The notes under the pieces are model-generated. The model worked only from the letters and a program-made list of their open reading frames with translations. It was not told the origin of the DNA and searched no databases. A stretch of DNA of 64,000 bases, from positions 24,618,571 to 24,682,570 of the forward strand of contig CM060107.1 of assembly GCA_030522415.1 (NCBI GenBank). The letters run 5' to 3'. The stretch's first letter is position 1. Each line of letters begins with the position of its first letter. Position numbers and translations under genes: made by a program. Shown one piece after another: positions 23,256-32,928 of this stretch. This DNA is from Channallabes apus (lineage: Eukaryota; Chordata; Actinopteri; Siluriformes; Clariidae).

Positions 23256-23438
23256 ATGGCCCTTCAAATTCTCACAATGTTTTCCTCAACGTACTGCTAT
23301 GAATCTGCCGTTTCAACTATGAGCATGGTGAAAAACACATATCGAAGCACCCTCACCAATGAACATTTACATCAGTGCCTCCACCTGGTCCTCACACCTT
23401 TCATGCCCAAGTTCAAACAACTGGTGGCACAAAGATGA
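23256..23438 (+). pseudogene. hAT transposase C-terminal dimerisation domain remnant
   Basis: The 60-residue frame contains ESAVSTMSMVKNTYRSTLTN and LTPFMPKFKQL, the C-terminal hAT dimerisation region of GTF2IRD2-like transposases. Upstream coding sequence (23140-23322) is in another frame. The DDE catalytic part and the BED finger are missing, so it cannot transpose. Confidence 0.8.
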
Positions 23439-23620
23439 TGTCACCTTTCACACTAAAAGGACTACCATGTCATTTTTCGGTATCGTTTGAAAATTTTGGG
23501 TTTGACTTTTTTTGTAGTTCTCTATTTGAAATTAGACTGTCATTTTTCCGGACCTCGGACTGAATAGAAATTTGGTAAGTCTACCTTTTAAATTTATATT
23601 TGAGTACCCCTGCTCTATAT

Positions 23621-24706
23621 GAAACGGTGTCCACTGCAATCACCATGGCATGCTGTTTAAAATTAAATGGGGCCATTATGAGGCAGATGCAAATATATAT
23701 TTTGCTTGAGGCTACTGCTATATATACTGTTGCGAGAACCTGACTCATAAGCCATTTTTTGCCTGAGACACGAATATGAATAGCCTATTATTGGCAAAAT
23801 GTTGTGGAAGTAGTACATAAAGTTTACTGGGATAAACCACAAGTGAAGTTGAGTTCGCACTGCTAAAAGAGTATTGAACAACACAAGGAATGGATACATT
23901 TAGAGCTAGAATTATGATGGTGCAAAAACCTTTTAAGATTATATAGCACTATGAACCTCTGTAATAAGTATACAGGCATTATTCAGATTTTTGACAGCTT
24001 AAAAAAGGTTATACAGAACTTCAGGTTCATCAAGTATTAAGATTAGGCACAATCATTCACTTGCACATTTTTGTTATATTGTATTAACCACATTTGACAT
24101 TTCACCTGTTGTCAAATGGCAAAATTGTTAGCAAACCCAGAAGTGGGAAAGCAAACCATACTTCTGATTCAATATAAACAAGAGCAATGTTCTAACAATT
24201 AAATGAACATCTGTAATCAACTGCTAAATTTATTTGAATTAGCAGCTGGTCATTAATGTGTGTGGTATGACAGATGGCATGCAGGGTAAACTGTGGTGAC
24301 ATAAAAAACGGCAGGGGTGAATAAATTACTGAATCAGCATACACTGTTGTACAAAATGTAAAATTGGGAAGATTTAGACAGAGATTTAAAACATATTAGT
24401 AAACCAATCCTAAAATAAAACATGGAGATCTGAGTACTGAAAAAAATAATTGTAGAAGGCATTTTTTCTGAAATAACCACAATAGAGATTTGTTTTCTTT
24501 TCATAAATAAATAACTTCTGTTAGGTAAAGACACTTTGAAACAATTAGCATACCCTAGTGCCCAAAGTCATTAAATTTCCTTCATCATTCGCTTATTTGG
24601 TGCACATGGTATTCCATGTCATCAGTACTTTGGGCCTTTTTACATTGAACATGTCAGATATTCTCTATTAGTTGTTATGAATACTTTTTTTATTATGAAA
24701 AAGTGT
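23621..24706 (-). other. lrrc4c 3' flank (probable 3' UTR)
   Basis: Read on the minus strand this follows the lrrc4c stop codon. Candidate polyadenylation signals (TTTATT on the plus strand) occur at 24689-24694, too near the stop to be the main site, and at about 24229. No other feature is recognised. Confidence 0.4.
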
Positions 24707-26650
24707 TCAGATCTGGGTTTCTTGTACATTGTCTTTTGAGCTGGCCCGAATAAGTAAAGGTTCATGTGCAGAACTGTGTATAGAGTTGATAGTGGATGTA
24801 TGATTGTATGCTGTCTTGTAAGTATTGTAGTGGTTAAGATGCTCGTGCTCAAGGGGTGGCAAAGACAGATGACCCTCCATATTTCGTCCAGCATTCATGC
24901 AGTCCTCATCCACATTAATAATTTCAATGGTTCGTGTTGGTGCATGGTGATTTTGCTGGTGATGCTGTTTGCGCATTTTGTAGAAGATTATGAGCATAAC
25001 TGCTGCCATTAGTGTGATGGCCACAAAGCAGCCAATAATTATCTTAGTGGTCTTCATCACCTCATCTAATGTGTTGAGGGAGCCATCAACCAGTGCTGTG
25101 ACTGGAATGGTATATGGTTTTTCTGTGGCCTTGGTGGAGACTTGCATTCTGATTGTTGTGGTTGTGGTTGATAAAGGTGCAGAGGATGTCTCCCACACTC
25201 CAGACGAAGGAGTTGGGCCCACCTTCTGGTGTACTATGGTGTGCCCCTCATCATTTGATGGCTCAATTGTCTCTACAGTCACTGTGGTAAAGTAGCTAAA
25301 ACTGCTGTTCTCTGTTGAGGATACATTTAGTGTAGCAGAGGCAGTAGTGTTTCCTGCTGAGTTGCTAACCATACATATATATGTTCCTGTGTCCTGCATT
25401 GTGACATTTGTAAAGTTTAATGTGCCATCATTTAGCACAGAAATGCGCACTTTGTATGCTCCATGTGTCATTATGGACCCATTGGGTATAATCCAACTGA
25501 CTGATGTTAGTGAACTTGCCCGGCATTTTAGTTCTGCTGCCATGCCCTCTGTCACGTTTAAATCAGCAGGTGGCTCCACAATGACAGGTGCATAACAGTG
25601 GAAATAGTTTTGATCCAACTCACCAATGTAGCGTCCTTTATGGCTAGCAGGGGTACTGCAGCGAGCACAACAGCTAGTATTGGCTGGTACCACTTCTTTT
25701 AGCCACCAGCTAAGCCAGAGAATGTCACAGTCACAATTCCATGGGTTGTGGTGCAAATGCACCCTCTCCAAATGATGCAGTGGTGTGAAAAGGTCATGAG
25801 GGAGCAGGGTAAGGTTATTATGTGCTAAATTTAGTTCCACAAGTGACTGAAGATCATCAAATGCATTCCTTTCAATTGTCTGGATCTGAGCATGCATCAT
25901 CCATAGTTTCTGCAAGTGGGCAAGGCCTTTGAAAGAACCTGGTCGTATAACTGAGAGCTGATTTCCTGACATCTCTAGCTCATCTAAGCGTACCAGAGGT
26001 GTAAGATTAGGGATCTCTCTTAGATTACACATTCCAAGGTTCAGGTAACGCAGGTTGCTTAGGCCTTCAAAGGCACCTTCAGAAATATATGAGAGCCTTT
26101 TCAGCTCACCCAAATCCAGCCTTCTCAGTGAGGGCACTCGGTTGAAGGCATAGGATGGTATGCTCTCAATGGGATTATTACGCAGCCATAACTCCTTTAA
26201 CTTAGACAGATACTCAAATGCTCCATTAGGTATAGTAGTTAACCTGTTATCAAAGAGTTCCAGTGTGTTTAAGCTGGCCAACCCATTAAAGGCTCCAATC
26301 TCAATGCTACGGATATGGTTCTTGCTAAGCTGCAGAATTTCTAGGTGTCGTAGGTGCTTGAAGCTGTCTACCTTGATCACCTGAATTAAATTTTCCTGTA
26401 GGTTTAGGTACCTGGTGTTGGTTGAGATACCATCTGGTACATCTCGGAGACCACGACGTGTACAAATGACCTTACTGAACTGATTACTGCAAGAGCAGAC
26501 AGATGGACAAGTCTGGGCTCTAACCAAGCCAGCAACTACTAGCAATTGCAAGGCCAATAACAGTATAAACAATGGGTCGGACAAGGCCCGGTTCCACCTA
26601 GGACCTCTCATAGTCTGCTGCTGTGAGGAAAAGGTCATCTTGTTCAACAT
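24707..26650 (-). CDS. lrrc4c: Netrin-G ligand 1 (leucine-rich repeat-containing 4C), complete coding exon
   Basis: The 647-residue product is a single-pass postsynaptic adhesion protein whose family member NGL-1 binds netrin-G1 and organises excitatory synapses. Visible parts: signal peptide (about 1-45, hydrophobic [16 protein letters not shown]), Cys-rich LRR N-cap (48-63), nine or so LRRs (about 77-300), LRR C-cap with NPWNCDCD (303-352), Ig domain with Cys376 and Cys426, a Thr/Ser-rich stem, transmembrane helix (about 536-557) and a cytoplasmic tail ending in the PDZ ligand ETQI. Length and unbroken LRR core match LRRC4C; the tail VQETQI and the conserved stem-to-tail motifs separate it from LRRC4 and LRRC4B. 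The whole coding region in one exon is as in other vertebrates. The Met at 26650 is preceded by non-coding exon sequence and a splice acceptor. It is the only intact host gene seen here. Confidence 0.97.
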   Translation of the reverse strand: MLNKMTFSSQQQTMRGPRWNRALSDPLFILLLALQLLVVAGLVRAQTCPSVCSCSNQFSKVICTRRGLRDVPDGISTNTRYLNLQENLIQVIKVDSFKHLRHLEILQLSKNHIRSIEIGAFNGLASLNTLELFDNRLTTIPNGAFEYLSKLKELWLRNNPIESIPSYAFNRVPSLRRLDLGELKRLSYISEGAFEGLSNLRYLNLGMCNLREIPNLTPLVRLDELEMSGNQLSVIRPGSFKGLAHLQKLWMMHAQIQTIERNAFDDLQSLVELNLAHNNLTLLPHDLFTPLHHLERVHLHHNPWNCDCDILWLSWWLKEVVPANTSCCARCSTPASHKGRYIGELDQNYFHCYAPVIVEPPADLNVTEGMAAELKCRASSLTSVSWIIPNGSIMTHGAYKVRISVLNDGTLNFTNVTMQDTGTYICMVSNSAGNTTASATLNVSSTENSSFSYFTTVTVETIEPSNDEGHTIVHQKVGPTPSSGVWETSSAPLSTTTTTIRMQVSTKATEKPYTIPVTALVDGSLNTLDEVMKTTKIIIGCFVAITLMAAVMLIIFYKMRKQHHQQNHHAPTRTIEIINVDEDCMNAGRNMEGHLSLPPLEHEHLNHYNTYKTAYNHTSTINSIHSSAHEPLLIRASSKDNVQETQI

Positions 26651-26702
26651 TCATAATTCGTGGGATGGTTGTCTACTCTTTAGGGTGTGTTGTAAACGGA
26701 AA

Positions 26703-26735
26703 GCTGGAAGACAATGAAAAAGAAGTAGGTTAGTT
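26703..26735 (-). other. 3' splice site upstream of the lrrc4c coding exon
   Basis: On the minus strand a branch-point-like ACTAAC (plus 26729-26734) is followed by a T/C-rich tract and TTCCAG, then exon sequence from 26703 down to the ATG at 26650 (53 untranslated bases). This fits the known lrrc4c structure of non-coding 5' exons spliced to one coding exon. Confidence 0.8.
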
Positions 26736-26774
26736 CATGTTTAAGATAAGGTTTCAATCTAAATTACAAAAGTA

Positions 26775-27214
26775 GTGCCTTGCAAAAGTATTCATACCGC
26801 CTAAACTTTCACATTTTGTCATGTTACAACCACAAACGTAAATGCATTTTATTGGTATTTTATGTGATAGAGCCACACAAACTGGCACATAATAGTGAAG
26901 TGGAAGAAAAATGATATATGGTTTTCAAAATCTTTTACAAATAAAAAAAAAGTGTGGCGGCATTTGTATTCAGCCCCCTTTATTCTGATAACACTAATTA
27001 AAATCCAGTGGACCCAATTGCCTTGTGGAGGACAGCAAACATGTGGAAGAAGGTGCTCTGTGTGGGCTTTTATTTTTATTTATTTTTTAATAAAATTATG
27101 TACCACTTTGTGTTGGTCAATAAGATAAAATCCCAATAAAATACATTTATGTTTATGGATGTAACATAACAAAATGTGAAAAAGTTTGAGGAGGATGAAT
27201 ACTTTTGCAAGGCA
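26775..27214. mobile_element. Tc1-type MITE
   Basis: Inverted ends (CCTTGCAAAAGTATTCAT and its inverse) of about 50 bases enclose 440 bases, flanked by TA (26773-26774, 27215-27216). There is no transposase. It lies about 70 bases upstream of the lrrc4c coding-exon acceptor, inside the preceding intron. Confidence 0.85.
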
Positions 27215-27216
27215 TA

Positions 27217-28787
27217 GGTCATGCTTACATATGCTTGCTTTACACTAAATAAAAAACAATAACCATTAATTTAAAATAAATATTTAAATTTTTTGTTTAA
27301 TTCAATAGTTAAGTGACTGACTCACTGATTAATTGACCTATTGGTTAATTGAAGACAAAAATTAATTATTACTATTATTATAGAAAATAACATGTGGGAC
27401 ATATTGATGAGAATCCACTATTTAGGAATCATTATGTAGACATTGCTGCCAAATTGCATTTGGATTTAAATGAAACTAACCAGAATAATTTACAGTACAT
27501 GATACAAAAACATACAGTAATAATGTAATTTTAAGAAAATGCTCTCTATAGTACAGGACACATAAAACATTATGAACCATGGAAAGGTCATAATACAGAC
27601 AAAAAAGGACTTTCACCATGGCCTTAGGATGATCTCAATATGACTTTATATAAGCAAGCAAGCATTTGCCTATCTGACTGAAGCTCAATAGTGAGGCCAG
27701 CTTTCATGGTACTCCTGTCCCCTGGCAGGGAGATACAGGCAAACATTCGTTCTTATTACATCACTTAATAATGTTCAGAGACATAGATGTGACTACACTG
27801 TGAATAGAAAACAAGAGTGCAGGAATAGGTGGGAAACTATTTGAGTTTGAGTGAGTGAAGGAATACTGAAAATGCAACTCCACTAGCTGTGTTTATGTAT
27901 GTGTAAAAAATTTAATTGTCTTCTTAGTGCAGTACGGTCAGGGGTGACAGCAGTACAATACAATTAATTATAAAATGTAATTCTCCAGTAAAAGTTCTTA
28001 ACATGCCTTAACATGTGTGCTAATACAAGTAAAAGTACCACTTCATTTTTCTTACTTAAAGTAAGTACAAGTACTAAGTATGTGCTTCAAAATGTACTTT
28101 AAGTACAAAAGTACAAGTACTTCGCAAAGAAACCAATTTTTTTGGATATCTAATTCCCTGATTTAGTGAAATACAGTACTGTAAAGTACGTTAAACACCT
28201 GAAGCTGATGCTATTGATAACATGACTGCGCAAGTGTAGTGGATATTTGTTTTCTGCAGAAATCTCACGTTTGTCTTTTTTACCAGAATGAAAGTAGGAA
28301 TAAATAAACCAATCCACTGTGCTTGTAGTTTTATTTCAAGCGAGCTGTGGATTTTCAGGTGCTAAAAATAAATTGCTTACCTATGTTAAAATGTAAGGTT
28401 TTAGCTGCGCAGCAGCAGGTATAAAGAATAATATTGAACACAAGTGTTAAATAACCAGTTATTGTAATACTCCAATTTTTCCTGTGATCAAACCAGGCAA
28501 AGCTAAATGGTGCCCTGTTCATGATTTGCTATCAATCAATGATATAACTAAGGACTATCCAGCTGATGTTCAAATCAAACTATAACACCCTGATCAATAG
28601 ATATATATAAGATCAAACAATAGTAGTAGCGGAATGTTTTGGGTTTGTGGAAAACAGCACCTTCTGGCCTCCTTACCCTTAGGATGGAAAGGAATATGTA
28701 TTAGAGTGTCAGGAGTGTAAGAATTAACAGGCTACCCCAAAGTGACCTTCCAGAATTTCCAAAAGCCACCACCTAGCATAAGTGTCT
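27217..28787. other. Intronic/intergenic stretch, mostly unrecognised
   Basis: No coding frame or paired termini. At 28015-28125 the motif AAGTAC and its relatives are repeated many times, as in subterminal arrays of DNA transposons, but I could not find the ends. Confidence 0.45.
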
Positions 28788-29806
28788 CTATCTTGACTCC
28801 TTTATCTCGCCCATGATGCAAAGCAATGAGATGTTTAACCCAATCAGGTTCATCGCTTCTTTGCCATCGCCCTTGCGGGCAATCTTTTGTCCTTGCACTT
28901 TTTGCCAAGACTCTTCATGTTCTTTAGATTTCTCTGAGCTCTGGCTCCATCGCCATCGAAGCACCAACCTGACCTGCTGCATGAAGTGCTTTTCCCAACA
29001 AGGCAGATGAAAGTCTACATAGCTTGTTGCCTTTTTTTTTGGGGTGGGGGATGATGTCCCAGGAGAGAGATAGCCCGCAAGCGTCTCTTCTATCTGATGC
29101 CTCATCGTATAACCCCGAGCTTCCGCATCAACGATACTCAAATAAATTGAAGTCGATGGCATGAAAACACGTGATGAATAAGGCTTGCTCCAAGAGCGAG
29201 TTAACTCGCTGGAGAGGTTGCTAAAGAAAGGAAGAGAGCGTCGTTGAGGCTCCGCCCCCAGGCTACTCGACAAAAGTCTGTCATTTAATTTAGAGCATTT
29301 GGGAAAACTTGCTCCTGCGCTTTTATTAATTCAAGCAGCTCCTCGAACTCTCCGTCATCAATAGAGGAGGGTTTTGAGGGAACTACTTCCATTTCTGCAG
29401 AAGCAAGGGTGGAGGTCTCTCTTGCGCAATCACGAGAAGCGCAGAGGCATGCTCGCGAGGCGGAAGGAGAAACTTCCAGATCAGGAAAAAACGCGAGACA
29501 TAGGAGGGGCTCCTCGAACTCCATCTCTTGCGCCTCTTCCAGAACCGCACGTGAACTCCCGGAATGCGTCGCGCGTGAGGCACCTTTATTGGGAAGGTTC
29601 ACAATGCCCACACTCTCCTTGAGCCCTCCTCAGCCATCTTATCGGTGAGTCAAACATTCTTTGTTCTTTGTTTTGCTTGCACACACACACACGCGAATCA
29701 CAATTCGTGCTGAAGACAAAAAGATTTGAGGAATGTTTCCGGTTCACTCCTATTTATAACCTGCAGGTGCACTTCATCAGATGACGTCACCTGACCGAGG
29801 TTATAC
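28788..29806 (-). mobile_element. Broken DIRS-type retrotransposon, gag plus 5' terminal repeat
   Basis: Two frames (28788-29273 and 29285-29611) match the gag of the full DIRS copy: SLPFFSNLSSELTRSW, SSRVFMPSTSIYLSIVDAEA and IEETLAGYLSPGTSSP. They are separated by a frame break. The terminal-repeat sequence (GATGACGTCACCTGACCGAGG) follows to about 29806, where it stops short of the element end. Downstream (pol, recombinase) is missing. Orientation is the same as the copies at 1-734 and 53559-58698. Confidence 0.85.
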
Positions 29807-30308
29807 AGTGGTCACCTAATCGGAGCGTCGTATTTAACGTCGCCGCCGCATTACGGCATGTGCATTTGCTGGCTTTGACCACTGAGTGGCGCTATATAAC
29901 TACAGACTGACACCTCATGCCTTAGTTAATTCTCTGCCGCATTAATGAGACGCGTTCCATTAAATAATACCGATAGTAGCCGATAACATCAAGTGAAACA
30001 CTGTAGTTGACCGAATTCATAATCACAGTACTAAAATTACAGTACAAATGTAGAATTCAAATTAAATCAAATCTTATTCAGATCAAATTTAAGCACAATA
30101 AATATTAACACAGTGAGCCTTTAGATTTTATCACGTGTAATTAGAAAAGAAGTGTGTAGGGTTTTATTTAAATATAAATTTCTAAACCAATAAGATCAAA
30201 TAACACCAAGTTATTATTATAACAGGCTTACTTCGTCACTTATCTAGAGCTTGCTTTCAAAGAAGTCGAGTGGCTTATTAACGTCTCTGGGGTGCATTGT
30301 ATCTAAGT

Positions 30309-30425
30309 GCCCGCTTGGTGTAGTGGTTAGAGCGCTCGGCCAGAGATCTACAAAGTGCCGGTTCGAATCCCGAGTGATGATGTTTTGAAATTGTTTTATT
30401 TTAAAACTAAATAAAATGTTTTAAG
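30309..30425 (+). repeat. tRNA-like SINE relic 1
   Basis: Contains pol III A-box-like TGGTGTAGTGG (30316-30326) and B box GGTTCGAATCC (30360-30370), then an AT-rich tail. The acceptor and T stems do not pair properly, so it is not a functional tRNA. The tail (GTGAT..TGTTTTGAA..TTTTATTTTAA) is shared with 30622-30700. Confidence 0.5.
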
Positions 30426-30589
30426 TGCGCTTAAGGTAGAGTCTTATAAAGGCTATGTAGACTTATATAGTTTTATTATATATTTTTTGCACATTAATCT
30501 GAGTCCTCATCTGTTAGATCTGTTTAGTTTTTTTTTTTCCTGCCGGCTCCATCCCTTTCCCACCTATTCAGGGAGCCTACGGAGTGAGC

Positions 30590-30710
30590 GTAAGTCTGCG
30601 GCGTTTCACGCGGGCGACCCGGGTTCGATCCCTGCGTGATACTGTTTTGAATTTTTTTATTTTAATTATAGCAAAATAAAAATAAAACAAAATAAAATGT
30701 TTTATTTTGA
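30590..30710 (+). repeat. tRNA-like SINE relic 2
   Basis: A B box GGTTCGATCCC (30622-30632) is followed by the same tail type as relic 1, ending in an A-rich AATAAAA stretch. The A box is degraded. Confidence 0.45.
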
Positions 30711-30894
30711 TTTTGCTTCAGCGTACTATAGGAAAAACAGCAAACTTGCACGCAACCAGTTTGTATTCTTTAAATTTAGGGGAGTGACGACTCAGTGAAA
30801 CGAGGCTCAGCTCAAAGATGCTAGGCACATCAGTCACTTAACCCCAAATAAAAGGTATTTCTTTTCTATTATGAAACCATAATATTGCATCTCT

Positions 30895-31340
30895 TTCCTA
30901 ATCATATGGAGGAGTGCGCGGGCGCCGCCGACAAAGAGCGTGTTGTTGCAGGAGAGAGAGAGAGGTTGATTTTACGACAGCTGTTTATGGGAGTGTAGTC
31001 CAGTGCGGGAGATGCGTTGTGGGTAATGTGGTCCGGTGTGTGTGAAGTTGGACGCGAGATGGGTATCTGGGATATAGAGTCTGAGTTTTGTATTCTTTTC
31101 ACTCGTTTTTAGTTTGATTTAATAGCAGGATCTACCCGAAAGTTTGTACTATAACCTGACAATATGCAGCAAAAAAGAACGGACATCGACAAGTTTGTCC
31201 ATCTTATCATTACATGAATTAACGGGCTGTTACACTGCCGCGAGCAACATCAAAAACAAAGCTGAGAAGCTAACTGTGTTTGTTACTGCGCATGCGCATG
31301 TTTCGCTCCCTCTATATATCCCTCCATGCAGCGAAGTTGT
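30895..31340. promoter_or_regulatory. CpG-rich promoter-like segment with ZNF143- and NRF1-type sites
   Basis: TGGGAGTGTAGT at 30988-30999 (and a weaker relative at 31019-31034) fits the ZNF143/STAF motif on the minus strand. TGCGCATGCGCA at 31287-31298 is a perfect NRF1 palindrome, with TATATAT 20 bases later. Such combinations mark TATA-poor vertebrate promoters. It could serve either strand; exon-like sequences follow on the plus strand at 31916 and 34732. Confidence 0.5.
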
Positions 31341-31755
31341 TTGAGCAAATTAATAATTTCAATGAATGAAATGGAGGAAGAAGAAAAGGTGGAGCTGAAA
31401 AGTACATGAAAATAAGAAAAAGCTTTAGAGGTAAATGCAGTGAAATGCTTCAAATGAACAGATTCTGCCTTTTAAAAAGAGGAAGAAGAATACACTGGCT
31501 CATTAAAGTGGAGATTATTTTTTTAAAACCACATACTAGTATAGAAATATAACAAACAAAAATGTAAATAAAAAGTATCACTGAACGTATATTGGGTCAT
31601 ATTTGTAAAAAAAAAAAAAAAAAGAAGGAAAGGAAAGAACAATAAGTTTATTATTCAAAGTGATTCAGATCAGTGTAAAGTTAGTGTGATTTTAAAAGTG
31701 CTTTAACTCCACCTGGCACAGTTTCATCCTAGTGGAACAATCTGACTACATGTGC

Positions 31756-31811
31756 AGTGCCATGGAAAAGTAGTTGCCCCTTCCTGATTTTTTTCTTTGC
31801 ATATTTGTCAC
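31756..31811 (+). repeat. Solitary Tc1-like terminal repeat
   Basis: Matches the left terminal repeat of the element at 32929 (AAAAGTAGTTGCCCCTTCCTG against AAAACTATTTGCCCCCTTCC, then CATATTTGTCACACTT). No transposase or partner repeat lies beside it. Confidence 0.7.
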
Positions 31812-31915
31812 ACTTGTATGGGTGGAATTTGACCTAAACACTTTATGAGGAAAAGACAAATTTGCCTTTTGGTTTGTGAGATATCATGAACATTTGGCAG
31901 GGGGTATCATCGTGA

Positions 31916-32059
31916 TGCAGTGTAAGATCTACCACTCATCAGTGTAAACTGCAAGTGCAGCAGGTCAGTGATGATGAACCAGTGCCTGCTAATGATGACC
32001 AACACGGCTCCCCTGATCTACCAGAGCCAAGTGAAAAGAATCACAATCAAACTGAACAG
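31916..32059 (+). other. Candidate internal exon, unknown protein
   Basis: Forty-eight open codons run to a consensus donor CAG/GTAAGC at 32059-32060. The peptide is acidic (SDDEPVPANDDQHGSPDLPE) and complex. The 5' limit is uncertain: a possible acceptor GGCAG ends at 31900, but a TGA in this frame at 31913-31915 means the exon start must be later (for example after GCAGCAG near 31963) if coding. The frame is phase 0 at the donor and continues in frame into the exon candidate at 34732. Confidence 0.4.
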
Positions 32060-32176
32060 GTAAGCTGGAATAAAATTAGTAGCAGCATTACCTCCTGCTA
32101 GTAATTATTCTGGTAGACAATATTAATTAAAAAGTAATGCTGCTACTGATTTTATTTCAGCTTACCTGTTCAGTTT
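32049..32176. repeat. 43-base inverted repeat (hairpin)
   Basis: Arms 32049-32091 and 32134-32176 are complementary at about 40 of 43 positions, with a 42-base loop. The left arm includes the splice donor of the exon candidate ending at 32059; the right arm carries the inverse copy of it. Confidence 0.85.
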
Positions 32177-32928
32177 TATTGCCATTCTTTTTAAAATATT
32201 GTCTTTATAGATTTATATGTAGTTTGTCTTGATGTTCTTTCCTTTGTTTCTTTGTTTCACTAATATGACCCAATGTATGTTCAGTGATGCTTCAAATAAT
32301 ATGTTTAAATAGCATTGCTTTCTGTATTGTGTTATTTTTTTATACTAGTAACTGGTGTTAAAACATATCTCTACATTAATGAGCCAGTGTATTATGATGT
32401 GGGCTGCTGTGGGCCAGAAAGTCCAGGGCCACTTTTTGGTCCCAGTCCGCTACTGACTGAAAGTCTGAGGCATAAGAGCCTCAGATTGGAAGTGGTGAGA
32501 GGTCCTGAATGTATAGGGGGAGGGTGAAAAATTTGCATTTGAATGTTGTCTGGCATTGTAAAGCACACACAGGACGCAGCAGTGGAAAACTAACCAATGT
32601 TTTTTTTATTTTGCTCAGCATACTATAGAAAAAACAGCAAACAAACAAAAAAAAAAAATCATCGTGCGGGATGGTTATTCCGATTGTGTAACCACTGTAG
32701 CTGCAGTACAACCTTTACACAGGGCCATTATTTTTTTTAAATCATAGTATGTATTAACATTGATTACATACATGCTCCTAAACCTTGTGGAAAGACTTCA
32801 CAGAAGAGTTGAAGCTGTTATAGCTTCAAAAGGCCAACATCATATTCATATAAGTTTATACTGTATGCATGTAAAGGCAGGCGAGCCAATACTTTTGGCG
32901 ATATAATGTAATATATAATGTGTGTGTA

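Larger units (their letters stand above)
22589..23612 (+). mobile_element. hAT-superfamily transposon, deletion derivative
   Basis: The ends (GGGGTACTCAA on the left, TTGAGTACCCCTG on the right) form short inverted repeats, and an identical 8-base duplication CTCTATAT lies on both sides (22581-22588, 23613-23620), diagnostic of hAT insertion. The interior keeps only the C-terminal part of a transposase (23140-23440) plus an inserted foreign segment near 22748-23010. Confidence 0.92.

Noticed and set aside
30309..30380. Functional tRNA gene
   Set aside because: Pol III boxes present, but acceptor and T stems do not pair and the anticodon arm is not clear.
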